A stretch of DNA of 64,000 nt from Mycolicibacterium aurum (GCF_900637195.1 NZ_LR134356.1:3720001-3784000); one strand, 5' to 3'. Positions 7,747 through 19,332 are shown, counted from the first letter of the stretch. Made by a program: numbers and translations. The notes: generated by a model not told the origin, from the sequence alone.

Positions 7747-9456
7747 ATGGGCGACCTGATCTTGACCGCAGACACCATCATCACCATGAACGTCGACGCA
7801 CCCCGTGCGCAGGCCGTTGCGGTTTCCGGAGACCGGATCGTCGGGGTGGGGAGTATCGAGGACTGCCGTGCGGTGCTGCCCGACGCCGAGGTCATCGAGA
7901 CCGGCGTCGCCGTGCTCGCCCCTGGTTTCGTTGAGCCGCACAGTCATCCGCTGATCAGTGGCATCGCGACGCAGGCACCGGCGCGGTCCATCGCACCGTG
8001 GGACTGCCCCACCTGGGACGACGTGCAAAAGGAGTTCGCCGACGCGATCGCGACCACCGATGCCGGCGAACCGCTGCTCTTCGCCGGTTTCGACGCGCTG
8101 CTGCACCGCCACCCGAAACCCGATGCGGCGGAACTGGACGAGATCTTCGGCGACCGCGTCGCGGTGGTCGCCGACAATTCGGGACATGGCGTGTACTTCA
8201 ACTCGGCGCTCATCCGCAGCTACGGCTGGGATGCCGATCCACCGGCTGACCCCGTCGCCTCGCACTACGGTCGCAACGCCGACGGGTCGCTCAACGGGCA
8301 GGGCTTCGAACTCCCCGTCCTCACCGCCGTGACCGGGCCGATCATGGCCAAGCTCGGCAACCCCCTGCTGGCCGCCGCGCTCTACTTCGCCGAGATGTCG
8401 CGCGGCGGTTACACGTCGACTTCGGACATGACCTATGACCCGAACTACCGCGCCGGTTACGAGGCACTCGCCGCGGCGCCGTCGTGCCCGCTGCGGATCA
8501 GCATGTGGGAGGTGTCGACCAGCGACACCTACACCGAAGCAACCACTTTCACCGCCGGTGAGGACTGGCTCACCAAGGCGGGCGTCAAGCTGTGGACCGA
8601 CGGGTCGCCGTGGGTGGGCAACATCGCGATCTCCTTCCCCTACCTGGACTCCGAAACCAACCGCACCGCAGGAATCGACCCGGCCACCGCGGGCGGTGTC
8701 CAGTCGATGAACTACACCCGCGAACAGCTCGACGCGATCCTCGACCACGCCGCACCCAAGGGGTGGCAGATGGCGTTCCACGCCAACGGCGATCTCGCAC
8801 TCGACCTCGCGCTGGACTGTTACGAGGACGGACTGACCCGGCACGGCCTGCTCGGCACCGATCACCGCTGGCGCCTTGAGCACTGCGGAGCGGGCACCCG
8901 CGAGCATTTCGACCGGGCCGCCCGCCTCGGGGTGCATGTGTCGATGTCGCCGTTCCAGTACTACTACTGGGGGGATCTTCTCGACGGCGCGATTTTCGAC
9001 TCCGAGCACGGCGCCCGCTGGGCGGCATTCCACGATGCCGTCGCGTCGGGCGCGTGCGTGTCCCTTCATAACGACGGCTCGGTGTCGCCCCCGACACCGG
9101 TGATCAACATCGCCACCGCGGTCAACAGGCGCACCCGTGACGGCGGCGTGCACCGGCCCGATCAAGCCATCTCACTGGATCAGGCCTGGCGGGCGCAGAC
9201 CATCGATGCGGCCCGGACACTGCGCCGCGACCACCTCGTCGGGTCCATCGAGGTGGGCAAGCTCGCCGACTTCGTGGAGCTCACCGCCGACCCCTGGACT
9301 GTCGACCCGGGCGCGTTGATCGACACCGTGACGGTGGCGGGCACGTGGTTGGGCGGGCGGCGCGTCGACCTCGATGAGTTCGTCGGCGCTATCGGCGGCG
9401 CCGACAACACCGACCACGCGCACCTGGCCGATCGCCCGGCTCCGGGGTGCTGCTGA
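7747..9456 (+). CDS. Amidohydrolase family 3 (YtcJ-like) metal-dependent hydrolase
   Basis: The 569-residue protein has the amidohydrolase-3 architecture: a small beta domain (LILTADTIITMN, AVSGDRIVGVG), then the metal-binding HSH in APGFVEPHSHPL, a TIM barrel containing KLWTDGSPWVGN and WRLEHCGAG, and the C-terminal GSIEVGKLADFVEL return to the beta domain. Relatives include N-substituted formamide deformylases and imidazolonepropionase-like enzymes, so a C-N bond substrate is likely but unspecified. ATG 7747 is preferred over the upstream GTG 7741 because a CAGACT -10-like box sits so that transcription would start at this ATG. Its stop codon abuts the stop of the convergent decarboxylase gene (TGA|TCA). 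Confidence 0.85.
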   Translation: MGDLILTADTIITMNVDAPRAQAVAVSGDRIVGVGSIEDCRAVLPDAEVIETGVAVLAPGFVEPHSHPLISGIATQAPARSIAPWDCPTWDDVQKEFADAIATTDAGEPLLFAGFDALLHRHPKPDAAELDEIFGDRVAVVADNSGHGVYFNSALIRSYGWDADPPADPVASHYGRNADGSLNGQGFELPVLTAVTGPIMAKLGNPLLAAALYFAEMSRGGYTSTSDMTYDPNYRAGYEALAAAPSCPLRISMWEVSTSDTYTEATTFTAGEDWLTKAGVKLWTDGSPWVGNIAISFPYLDSETNRTAGIDPATAGGVQSMNYTREQLDAILDHAAPKGWQMAFHANGDLALDLALDCYEDGLTRHGLLGTDHRWRLEHCGAGTREHFDRAARLGVHVSMSPFQYYYWGDLLDGAIFDSEHGARWAAFHDAVASGACVSLHNDGSVSPPTPVINIATAVNRRTRDGGVHRPDQAISLDQAWRAQTIDAARTLRRDHLVGSIEVGKLADFVELTADPWTVDPGALIDTVTVAGTWLGGRRVDLDEFVGAIGGADNTDHAHLADRPAPGCC

Positions 9457-11109
9457 TCAGCTGCGGTACAGCGTCTTGACGCTGTCGTGGAGCAGCTTCG
9501 GCAGCGGCGGGGATTCGTAGGTTCCGGTCACCACCTCGATGTAGCACGCCCGATCGCCGGCACCCGCCACCTCGAGCGCCTCGTCGAGTTCGGCGAGGGT
9601 GCTCACCCGCGGGGTGTACCAGTCCTGGCAGCCCAGGGCGTGCGGCAGTTCCGAGTAGTTCCACTGCGCGACGTCGTTGTACGCGATATCGGGGTCCTTG
9701 CAGAGCAGCCGTTCGATCAGGTAGCCGTTGTTGTTCAGCACGAAGATGACGGGCGCGAGGCCCTGCCGGGCGAACTGGCCGATCTCCTGCGCGGTCAGCT
9801 GGTGCGATCCCTCACCGGTGACGAGCACCAGCCGACGCTTCCTGGCGGCGACGGCAGCCCCCAGGGCTGCCGGGGTGGCCCAACCGATGGCACCCCACAG
9901 CGTCTGGTTGTGGAACCGCGCGCCGCGGGGCAGCGTGGCGAACGCCAGCCCCATGGAGCTGGTCCCGGTGTCCACGACGAGGAGATCGTCCTCGCGCAGG
10001 AACCCGGCCCAGCGCGGGTACAGGGTGTCCGCCGTGATCGGATCGGGGCCGGCGCCGGTCACGGGGCCCAGGGCCGGAAGCGGGACCTGCGGCAGTGCCC
10101 GTGTCCGGTAAACGCGGCCGGCGAGTTCGCTTAACAGATCCCCCATTTCGACATCCGGGTACACGGTCGCACCGATCGTGGTGCGGTGGATCTCGATGTC
10201 GATGGTGCGGGCCGGATCCAGTTTCGCGGTGAACGCGCCGGTGTTGAAGTCGCTCGGCAGGGTGCCCAGCGAAATGACGACGTCGGATCCCTCCACGTAC
10301 TCACGGGCCGCCTCGTCCATCAGCCTGCCGTCGTACATCCCGATGAAGTTCGGATGGGACTCGTCGAGCACGGACTTGTCGGCGAACATCGTCGCGAACG
10401 GCAGATTCGCCGCCTCGATGAAGCCGCGGGCGGCGTCGCGCAGTCCCAGCCGGTCGACCACCAGGCCGGGTAGCACCACCCCGGAGGAGGCACCCTCCAG
10501 CGCGGCGACGATCGCGTCGGCGGCCGCCGACAGCGAAGCCGGGTTGCTGACCGGCAACGTCACCGGCTGTCCCGTGGCCAGGACGGGCTGGTCGACGACG
10601 TCGGCAGGTATCGCGAGGTAGACGGGTCGCCGGTGGTAGAGCGCCGCACCGATCAACCGCTCTGTCTCGGAGACGGCGTTGGACGGGGTGAGGATGGCGC
10701 TGGCGGCCACGACGGTGTCGGCCATCGTGCGGAACAGCTCGAACTCGCCATTGCCGAGCGTGTGGTGCACGATCGCGCGCCCGTCCTGGGTGGCGCGGTT
10801 CGGCATGCCGGTGAGATGGACGACGGGCACGTTCTCCGCATACGACCCGGCGATCGCGCTGATGGCGCTCAACTCCCCCACGCCGTAGGTGGTGTTCACC
10901 GCACCCACGCCCCGAACGCGCGCATATCCGTCGGCGGCATACGCGGCATTGAGTTCGTTGCAACAGCCGATCCAGTTGATCTTCGGATGGGCGACGATCG
11001 CGTCGTTAATCGGGAAGGCGAAATCGCCAGGCACGCCGAAAATGTCGGTCACCCCGATGTCATGGAGACGGTCGAGCACGTACTCGATGACGGTCCGGGT
11101 CTCGGTCAT
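9457..11109 (-). CDS. Thiamine-diphosphate 2-keto acid decarboxylase (Kdc/indolepyruvate decarboxylase type)
   Basis: The 550-residue ThDP enzyme has all three domains. The N-terminal PYR domain has DIFGVPGDFAFPINDAI and the ThDP-activating Glu in IGCCNELNAAYAADGYAR. A central domain follows. The C-terminal PP domain has VTGEGSHQLTAQEIGQFARQ through FVLNNNGYLIE, a GEGS-to-NNN variant of the GDG-NN cofactor motif. HHTLGNG near residue 115 is the double histidine typical of pyruvate/indolepyruvate decarboxylases. M. tuberculosis Kdc (Rv0853c) decarboxylates branched-chain and aromatic 2-keto acids, so Ehrlich-type degradation is expected. TAGGTT seven bases before the ATG suggests a leaderless transcript. 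It is divergent from the SOUL gene. Confidence 0.9.
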   Translation of the reverse strand: MTETRTVIEYVLDRLHDIGVTDIFGVPGDFAFPINDAIVAHPKINWIGCCNELNAAYAADGYARVRGVGAVNTTYGVGELSAISAIAGSYAENVPVVHLTGMPNRATQDGRAIVHHTLGNGEFELFRTMADTVVAASAILTPSNAVSETERLIGAALYHRRPVYLAIPADVVDQPVLATGQPVTLPVSNPASLSAAADAIVAALEGASSGVVLPGLVVDRLGLRDAARGFIEAANLPFATMFADKSVLDESHPNFIGMYDGRLMDEAAREYVEGSDVVISLGTLPSDFNTGAFTAKLDPARTIDIEIHRTTIGATVYPDVEMGDLLSELAGRVYRTRALPQVPLPALGPVTGAGPDPITADTLYPRWAGFLREDDLLVVDTGTSSMGLAFATLPRGARFHNQTLWGAIGWATPAALGAAVAARKRRLVLVTGEGSHQLTAQEIGQFARQGLAPVIFVLNNNGYLIERLLCKDPDIAYNDVAQWNYSELPHALGCQDWYTPRVSTLAELDEALEVAGAGDRACYIEVVTGTYESPPLPKLLHDSVKTLYRS

Positions 11110-11179
11110 CGCCTCAACCTAGCAAGCGTCACAATTTTGTCCGATACACCGCGCCCGGGGCAGGGGTATACCTGGAGGC

Positions 11180-11812
11180 GTGTTCACCAAGATCATCGAC
11201 ACCGCAACTCAGGTCGTCGAGGGCGTCGGCGCCCTCGTCGGTATCCGCGCAGGCACCGAGGAGCCGATGTACGTCCGGGAAGCGTCTGTCGGCGCCGTCG
11301 AGATCCGCCGCTACGGTCCGCGCATCGCAGCGCAAACCGTGGTCGCCGGGGACGAGATCGAGGCGCGCAACGCCGGTTTCCGGCGCATCGCCGGATACAT
11401 CTTCGGCGGCAATCACCGCAAGACCACGATCGCGATGACAGCGCCGGTGGCGCAGCAGAGCGAGAAGATCGCCATGACGGCCCCGGTCGCCCAGTCCCGC
11501 GACGCCGACGGCGGCTCGGTGATCCAGTTCTTCATGCCGTCGAAGTGGTCGATGGACCTGTTGCCCGCGCCGGACGACGAGCGCGTCGAGCTGGTGGAAG
11601 TGCCGGGCGAGACCTACGCGGTGCTCCGCTTCAGCGGTGACCGCAGCGCCGCGGCCGTCGCAGCGAAGTCCGGCGAACTGCTCCACGCGCTGCGGTCCAG
11701 CGCTTTTCAGCCGATCGGAGATCCGGTCGCCTGGTTCTACGACCCGCCGTGGACACTTCCGGCCCGCCGGCGCAACGAGGTCGCCGTGGTGGTGACCACG
11801 GACGGTGCTTAA
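11180..11812 (+). CDS. SOUL-family haem-binding protein
   Basis: The 210-residue protein contains the SOUL/HBP domain: YVREASVGAVEIRRYGPRIAA near residue 31, FRRIAGYIFGGNHRKTTIAMTAPV near residue 70, a second IAMTAPVAQ repeat and IQFFMPSKWSMDLLPAPDD. SOUL proteins bind haem or other tetrapyrroles; the bacterial function is largely unknown. The first 25 residues are amphipathic and lack a signal-peptide cleavage site, so it is probably cytoplasmic. GTG 11180 is preceded by a GGTATACC palindrome that could hold a -10 box. The TAA stop shares the bases TTAA with the stop of the convergent molybdoenzyme gene. Confidence 0.88.
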   Translation: MFTKIIDTATQVVEGVGALVGIRAGTEEPMYVREASVGAVEIRRYGPRIAAQTVVAGDEIEARNAGFRRIAGYIFGGNHRKTTIAMTAPVAQQSEKIAMTAPVAQSRDADGGSVIQFFMPSKWSMDLLPAPDDERVELVEVPGETYAVLRFSGDRSAAAVAAKSGELLHALRSSAFQPIGDPVAWFYDPPWTLPARRRNEVAVVVTTDGA

Positions 11813-12864
11813 CTCCCGTCGTCGACGGTGATGGGATGGGCGAGCACGGACTCGTGCATGTAGCCCAGCACGTTGGGCGGCGTTGACTCCGGTTGTCGGC
11901 GCCCGCGGTCGTCGGTCGCACGAACCCGCAGCACATGGTCTCCGGGATCGGCGTTCCAGCGGATCTGCCACCGCGCCCACACGCCGGGCGCCCCCGGCGA
12001 GGTGATGTCGGCCGCGACCCACGGCCCGTCGTCGATTCGGGTCTCGACCATGGTGATTCGGGCCTCTCCCGCAAACGCCCGTCCCCGGATCACGTGCGGT
12101 CCCGGTTGCAGGTGCGCCGGCCACGCCAGCTCGACGAGAGTGGACAGGGCCGGCTCGGTGATCACGGAAGTGCTCGCGGCAGCGCCGTCGCGGTTCTCGG
12201 TGATCAGCACGTAGTCTTCGGTGTTCCACGGCACGTGGAGGGCGTGTTCGGAAACCTCGATGCGACCCAACCATTTGATGCTCGCCGCACCCAGCCAGCC
12301 CGTCACCACCAACCTGGCCGGGAACCCGTGGTCGGGAGGCAGTTCTTCGCCGTTCATCGCGAAGGCCACGATGGTGTCGTCGGCGAGCGCCTTGGCCAGC
12401 GGTAGCGGTCTGCGCGCTCGAATGGCATCGAGCGCCTCCGGCATCACCTCGACAGCGGCGTCCGTCAATCCGGCCGGTTCGAGCAGGTCGCGCAACCGCA
12501 CACCGGTCCATTCCGCGGTGCTGATGGCGCCGCGACCCCACTGAGTGCCCTCGAAGTCCTGCCCGACCTCCTTGCCGAAGAGAACCCTGCGGTTTCCCGC
12601 GCATTCGATCGTGCGGGTCACCGAGACCACCGGGAAGGCGCCGCGGATATCGGTGTACGAATAGCTCGTCGCGCGTCGGACACCGTCACCCTCGACGCGC
12701 AATTCCCACGTCCCCGGATCGATCTCGGGCGTGGGTGCGTGACTACGAATGAAGAACCGATGATTCGGGGTGATGTCACCGAGGAGCGTCTCGGGCCTTG
12801 TCCCGTAGTCCAACCCGGACCCGGTGTCCTCCATGTCCGGATGCAGGATCCTGCTGCTCGCCAC
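11809..12864 (-). CDS. Sulfite-oxidase-like molybdopterin-dependent oxidoreductase
   Basis: The 351-residue protein has the Mo-cofactor domain of the sulfite oxidase family with the molybdenum-ligating Cys in VTRTIECAGNRR (near residue 88), PARLVVTGWLGAASIKWLGRI in the middle, and a C-terminal Ig-like dimerisation domain (about residues 240-340, GHVLRVRATDDRGRRQ type). There is no N-terminal haem b5 domain and no Tat signal, so it resembles a cytoplasmic bacterial form. The substrate (sulfite or another sulfur or methionine-sulfoxide compound) cannot be assigned. It reads from a GTG and shares its stop bases with the SOUL gene. Confidence 0.87.
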   Translation of the reverse strand: MASSRILHPDMEDTGSGLDYGTRPETLLGDITPNHRFFIRSHAPTPEIDPGTWELRVEGDGVRRATSYSYTDIRGAFPVVSVTRTIECAGNRRVLFGKEVGQDFEGTQWGRGAISTAEWTGVRLRDLLEPAGLTDAAVEVMPEALDAIRARRPLPLAKALADDTIVAFAMNGEELPPDHGFPARLVVTGWLGAASIKWLGRIEVSEHALHVPWNTEDYVLITENRDGAAASTSVITEPALSTLVELAWPAHLQPGPHVIRGRAFAGEARITMVETRIDDGPWVAADITSPGAPGVWARWQIRWNADPGDHVLRVRATDDRGRRQPESTPPNVLGYMHESVLAHPITVDDGS

Positions 12865-12903
12865 TGTCCGTCCTGTTCTCCCCCGCAGCGAGCATAAGCG
12901 GTG

Positions 12904-13127
12904 TCAGGCCGGCTGCTCGGTGATCTGGCACGACAGCGTGACTACCTCAGCCAGGTGGACAGCGCACTGAACGTCGAGGTGTCGGCATGCTCACCATCGG
13001 ATCGCCGAGAAGCATTGCACGTGAATATGTTTCGCGAAGAACCGGACGCCGAAGTGCGGGATGGCGACGAGCGTGTCGTAGCTGTGCTCGACGTCAATGA
13101 ACCATACGGCAACTAGCCGTACCGGAC
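12904..13127 (-). pseudogene. Possible gene remnant next to tRNA-Val
   Basis: This 263-bp gap between the molybdoenzyme start and the tRNA holds no intact gene I recognise. On the minus strand one frame reads VAVWFIDVEHSYDTLVAIPH and on to CFSAIRW before a TGA at 12991-12993. It continues after that stop to a second stop at 12904-12906 ending VVTLSCQITEQPA. Third codon positions in the first segment are almost all G or C, as in real genes here, and there is no start codon before the tRNA. A truncated, interrupted gene is the simplest reading. A 71-codon plus-strand frame (12901-13116) shows no such codon bias and was not called. Confidence 0.28.
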
Positions 13128-13202
13128 TGGTGGGCGCGGACGGTTTCGAACCGCCGACCGCTGGTGTGTAAAACCAGAGCTCTACCCCTGAGCTACGCGC
13201 CC
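13128..13202 (-). tRNA. tRNA-Val (anticodon TAC)
   Basis: The minus strand folds as a complete cloverleaf. It has acceptor GGGCGCG/CGCGCCC, D arm GCTC-AGGGGTA-GAGC, anticodon stem CTGGT/ACCAG with loop TTTACAC (anticodon TAC), five-base variable loop, T arm GGCGG-TTCGAAA-CCGTC and an encoded ACCA 3' end. The anticodon UAC reads valine GUA/GUG codons. Its 3' flank is the gene-remnant region, which fits tRNA genes as integration hot spots, although no att duplication is visible. Confidence 0.97.
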
Positions 13203-13248
13203 GATCCCGGGCAGGCTACACGCCCGGGAGGTACTACCGGAAATTCCA

Positions 13249-13713
13249 CTAACCGGTCCGGACCGCGGCCAGCGCCTGCGCCCAGACACCCTGATCCCGC
13301 GCCTCCCCCGGCTCCTTGCACTCGGCGAACCGGATCACCCCGGAGCGATCCACCACGAACGTGCCGCGGTTGGAGAACCCGGAGACGTCGTTGAACACCC
13401 CGTAGGCCTGGCTGACCGCGCCGTGCGGCCAGAAATCCGACAGCACAGGGAACGTGAAGCCGCGCTGCGTGGCCCACATCTTGTGGGTCGGCGACGGCCC
13501 CACCGAGATGGTCAGCGTCGCCGTCTCGTCGTTGACGTAGTCGTCGACGTGGTCCCTGATCTCGTCGAGCTCGCGCTCACAGATCCCGGTGAACGCCAAC
13601 GGGAAGAAGACCAGGACCACGTCCTTGGCGCCGCGGAAGCTCGCCAGGGACACCGGTTGGTTGTTCTGATCCTTGAGCGTGAAGTCCGGCGCCGGCTCGC
13701 CGACAGCAGGCAT
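13249..13713 (-). CDS. ahpE: Peroxiredoxin AhpE
   Basis: The 154-residue thioredoxin-fold peroxidase has PLAFTGIC with peroxidatic C45, GFTFPVLSDFWPHGAVSQAYG and a C-terminal GTFVVDRSGVIRFAE, near-identical to the M. tuberculosis AhpE pattern (Rv2238c), a 1-Cys peroxiredoxin that reduces peroxides and peroxynitrite using mycothiol/mycoredoxin. A second cysteine at residue 132 (FAECKEPGE) sits where I recall Met in the M. tuberculosis protein. The start at 13713 matches the family N-terminus PAVGEPAPDFTLKDQ; upstream in-frame codons would run into the preceding DUF3052 gene. Confidence 0.93.
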   Translation of the reverse strand: MPAVGEPAPDFTLKDQNNQPVSLASFRGAKDVVLVFFPLAFTGICERELDEIRDHVDDYVNDETATLTISVGPSPTHKMWATQRGFTFPVLSDFWPHGAVSQAYGVFNDVSGFSNRGTFVVDRSGVIRFAECKEPGEARDQGVWAQALAAVRTG

Positions 13714-13747
13714 CACTACCGCTGCCGTCTGCTCTTCGCGCAAGCGC

Positions 13748-14176
13748 TCATCGCTGCTTGGTGATGGCATTCGCCTTCGGCTGCACCAGACGGCTGGCGA
13801 TCCAGTCACCGAGATTGGCCGACGACGTCTGCATCAGCCCCGCCGTCGGTGCAGACTCCGCGATTTCCGCGGGCTGTACGTGCCCAGGCTTGCCGGTCTT
13901 GGGAGTCACCACCCAGATCACGCCGTCGTCCGCCAGCGGGGTGATGGCGTCCATCAGCGTGTCCACGAGGTCGCCGTCGCCATCGCGCCACCACAGCAGC
14001 ACGACGTCGACCACCTCATCGGCGTCTTCGTCGAGCAGCTCGCCGCCGCTCACGTCCTCGATGTTGAATCGTATGTCGTCGTCGCTGTCCTGGTCCCAGC
14101 CCAGTTCCTGCACAACCTGATCTTTTTGGATGCCCAGTAAGCGGGCGTAGTTCGGGGGGTCACCCGCCGACACCAC
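13748..14176 (-). CDS. DUF3052 family protein, Rv2239c-like
   Basis: The 142-residue acidic soluble protein has LLGIQKDQVVQELGWDQDSDDDIR at the N-terminus, GGELLDEDADEVVDVVLLWWRDGDGDL in the centre and DDGVIWVVTPKTGKPGHV after it, the DUF3052 pattern conserved across actinobacteria. No catalytic motif is evident and no function is known to me. The GTG at 14176 has AAGGAGG seven bases upstream. It lies 34 bp ahead of ahpE on the same strand, so both may share a transcript, as in M. tuberculosis. Confidence 0.85.
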   Translation of the reverse strand: MVSAGDPPNYARLLGIQKDQVVQELGWDQDSDDDIRFNIEDVSGGELLDEDADEVVDVVLLWWRDGDGDLVDTLMDAITPLADDGVIWVVTPKTGKPGHVQPAEIAESAPTAGLMQTSSANLGDWIASRLVQPKANAITKQR

Positions 14177-14279
14177 GGTCAGTCCTCCTTCAGCCGACTT
14201 GGCGCACCTTGCGCTCAGTCACGTGCGAGCCCCTATCGTCGCACGCCGCAGCCAGACAGCAAGCCATCTAGCGGCAGGT

Positions 14280-14858
14280 TCATCGGTATGCCGCGTCGCA
14301 CCGGTCCAAAGCGGTCACTTTGGAGTCGTTGAGCAGGTCGATCGCGGCGTTGAATTCGTCGACCGAATAGTTGCCGGCGATGGCCGTCGCAACCCCGCGC
14401 GCGGCATCCACCCAGCTGTTCAGCGCGTCGCGCAGCTCCGGCGGCAACGGATCGGAAATGCTTCCGGCCACCAGGTCCGCGCTGTGGTTCAGCGCGTCGA
14501 TCGCCGGGCCGGTGGTCCGGCTGATGTCGGCGGGATTGCTGTTGATCGAGTCCACGTAGGTGTTGACGGCCCCGATCGCCTCCGCGCTGCTCGAGCTCAT
14601 CGCCTCGCACGAGGTGCGTACGGCTTCGACGGTCATGGATGCCTGGCGTTCGGATTCACGGGCGCTGGAGCTGGCGGCGGATTCCTCCACCGAGGCCGTC
14701 ACCGACGCTCGATACACCGGGGCTTCACCCTCGGCCACCGTGGCGTCTCCGTCGGTGACGCTCGTGCATCCCACGACCACCATCACCAGCGCCGCGAATG
14801 TGCCGGCTACGCAAGCGGCCAGCCGCACCCCGCGGGCGCTCAGCCGTCCGATCAGCAC
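14280..14858 (-). CDS. Putative lipoprotein, Rv2240c position
   Basis: The 192-residue protein starts at GTG 14858 with a positively charged N-terminus (residues 1-12), a hydrophobic core and the lipobox-like VMVVVGC, making C31 the probable lipidated residue. The mature part is Ser/Ala/Glu-rich and helical (about residues 40-110), with two cysteines, one in RTSCEAMS and one in ALDRCDAAYR near the C-terminus, that may pair. No enzymatic domain is recognised. The location between DUF3052 and aceE matches Rv2240c. It is divergent from aceE across 186 bp. Confidence 0.72.
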   Translation of the reverse strand: MLIGRLSARGVRLAACVAGTFAALVMVVVGCTSVTDGDATVAEGEAPVYRASVTASVEESAASSSARESERQASMTVEAVRTSCEAMSSSSAEAIGAVNTYVDSINSNPADISRTTGPAIDALNHSADLVAGSISDPLPPELRDALNSWVDAARGVATAIAGNYSVDEFNAAIDLLNDSKVTALDRCDAAYR

Positions 14859-15044
14859 AGTCTGCAGACGTTACCGGTTTGACCACAGGTTCTGACGGCC
14901 GTTCACCGGTTCGCCGAGACCGCCCACACCCGCTAGTGCGGATGGGGCAGGATTAGACAAGGATGGACCCGCGCGCGCGGAACGCGAAGTAACCCGCTGA
15001 GCCGATGTGTGCGCGTACTTTTACCGCCTAACAAGGAGCGGAAG

Positions 15045-17834
<2,790 letters not shown>

Positions 17835-17902
17835 GCGACGACATTGGGCCGGTCAGTGGCTTGACGCTGGTGACGCTTGTGGGGTCTCGCCAAAAACAGG
17901 CG

Positions 17903-17908
17903 TAGCTT
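17903..17908 (+). promoter_or_regulatory. Putative -10 box for a leaderless mabR transcript
   Basis: TAGCTT (TANNNT) ends seven bases before the mabR ATG, so initiation would fall on the A of the start codon. There is no Shine-Dalgarno sequence in between, which supports a leaderless mRNA of the type common in mycobacteria. Confidence 0.45.
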
Positions 17909-17914
17909 TTAGGG

Positions 17915-19204
17915 ATGACCGACAACAATCGGTTCATCCCGCCGAAGTCGACCGTCGAGGTGCTGGAGAACGTCCCCGAATCGGCGCTGCGCCGGCTCAA
18001 GCAGTATTCGGGCCGGCTCGCCACCGAGGCGGTCCACGCCATGGAAGAACGGCTGCCGTTCTTCGCTGACATGGAGGCCTCCCAGCGGGCCAGCGTGCAG
18101 CTCGTGGTGCAGGCTGCCGTCGTCAACTTCGTCGAATGGATGCGCGACCCGCAGAGCAATGTCAGCTACACCGCACAGGCCTTCGAAGTGGTTCCGCAGG
18201 ATCTGCGCCGGCGGATCGCGTTGCGCCAGTCCGTCGAGATGGTGCGCGTCACGATGGAGTTCTTCGAAGAAGTCGTGCCGCTGCTGGCCCGCTCCGAGCA
18301 GCAGCTGACGGCGCTGACCGCGGGAATCCTGCGCTACAGCCGCGATCTGGCGTTCGCGGCGGCCAGCGCCTACGCCGACCAGGCCGAGATCCGTGGTGCA
18401 TGGGACACCAGGATGGAGGCCAACCTGGTGGACGCGGTGGTCCGGGGCGACAGCGGGCCGGAGCTGCAGTCCCAGGCCGCCGCACTGAACTGGGACGCCA
18501 CCGCACCTGCGACGGTGATCGTCGGCATGCCGCGGCCGGACCGGACAGAATTCGCCGCCGAGGACGTGCACGAGGTGGCGAAACGCCACGGACGCAGCGC
18601 ACTGTCCGACGTGCACGGCACGTGGCTGGTCGCGATCGTCTCGGGCACGCTTACCCTGACCGATCGATTCCTGTCGGATCTGATGCGAGCATTCGCCGAC
18701 GCCCCGGTCGTGATCGGGCCCACCGCGCCGGCGCTTGGGGTGTCGCACCGCAGCGCCACGGAGGCTATTGCGGGGATGAACGCAGTCGCCGGCTGGGCCG
18801 GTGCCCCGCGCCCGGTGTCGGCACGCGAACTGCTGCCCGAGCGAGCTCTGCTCGGTGATACCAGCGCCGCCGCAGCCCTGGAAGCGGACGTGATGCGGCC
18901 CCTGGCCGACGCCGGACCGGCGCTCACCGAGACGTTGGATGCCTATCTGGATTCCGGCGGAGCAATTGAGGCATGCGCGCGTCAATTGTTCGTTCATCCA
19001 AATACCGTCCGCTACCGGCTGAAACGAATCGCGGACTTCACCGGCCGTGATCCCACGGTTCCGCGCGACGCCTATGTGTTGCGCATCGCCTCGTCGCTGG
19101 GCCGCCTGTCCCGGCAGGCCCATCAGCTCCCTGCTCAGAGCGCGGGATCCCGGCAGGTCATCGATGTTGCATCGATCACAATTGCGGACAAGTCCACGAC
19201 GTAA
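17915..19204 (+). CDS. mabR: PucR/CdaR-type regulator of the FAS-II operon, MabR
   Basis: The 429-residue protein has an N-terminal helical sensor region (residues 1-150), a GGDEF-like/CdaR central part, and a C-terminal PucR helix-turn-helix with GAIEACARQLFVHPNTVRYR (about residues 350-385). In M. tuberculosis the equivalent gene Rv2242, directly upstream of fabD, encodes MabR, which binds the fasII promoter and controls mycolic-acid genes. Placement between aceE and fabD is identical here. A perfect 6-6 inverted repeat follows at 19246-19266, before fabD, and is the likely binding site. The ATG appears leaderless. Confidence 0.9.
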   Translation: MTDNNRFIPPKSTVEVLENVPESALRRLKQYSGRLATEAVHAMEERLPFFADMEASQRASVQLVVQAAVVNFVEWMRDPQSNVSYTAQAFEVVPQDLRRRIALRQSVEMVRVTMEFFEEVVPLLARSEQQLTALTAGILRYSRDLAFAAASAYADQAEIRGAWDTRMEANLVDAVVRGDSGPELQSQAAALNWDATAPATVIVGMPRPDRTEFAAEDVHEVAKRHGRSALSDVHGTWLVAIVSGTLTLTDRFLSDLMRAFADAPVVIGPTAPALGVSHRSATEAIAGMNAVAGWAGAPRPVSARELLPERALLGDTSAAAALEADVMRPLADAGPALTETLDAYLDSGGAIEACARQLFVHPNTVRYRLKRIADFTGRDPTVPRDAYVLRIASSLGRLSRQAHQLPAQSAGSRQVIDVASITIADKSTT

Positions 19205-19245
19205 CAGATTGCGGCCAGGTCTCGACGGGGTCCCATCACATGCGG

Positions 19246-19266
19246 TTTTGTGGACTACCTACAAAA
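19246..19266. promoter_or_regulatory. Inverted repeat TTTTGT-N9-ACAAAA, likely MabR operator of the FAS-II operon
   Basis: The 128-bp gap between mabR and fabD contains TTTTGT (19246-19251), nine bases, then ACAAAA (19261-19266), a perfect palindrome in otherwise unstructured AT-richer DNA. It is followed by CATAAT (19282-19287), a possible -10 box about 45 bp before fabD. MabR is known to bind an inverted repeat in the fasII promoter; matching this repeat to MabR is inference from position and symmetry. Confidence 0.65.
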
Positions 19267-19332
19267 ACATAAGACAAGGTTCATAATCTCTTACACCGCG
19301 CAAAACGCCGTTCTCAATGTTTCCTTAGAGAC

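Noticed and set aside
7696..9165. Open frame of 489 codons antisense to the amidohydrolase
   Set aside because: Same explanation: the sense gene has all amidohydrolase motifs and the antisense product has none.
12901..13116. 71-codon plus-strand frame beginning at GTG
   Set aside because: No ribosome site, no codon bias, no motif; the minus frame fits the gap better.
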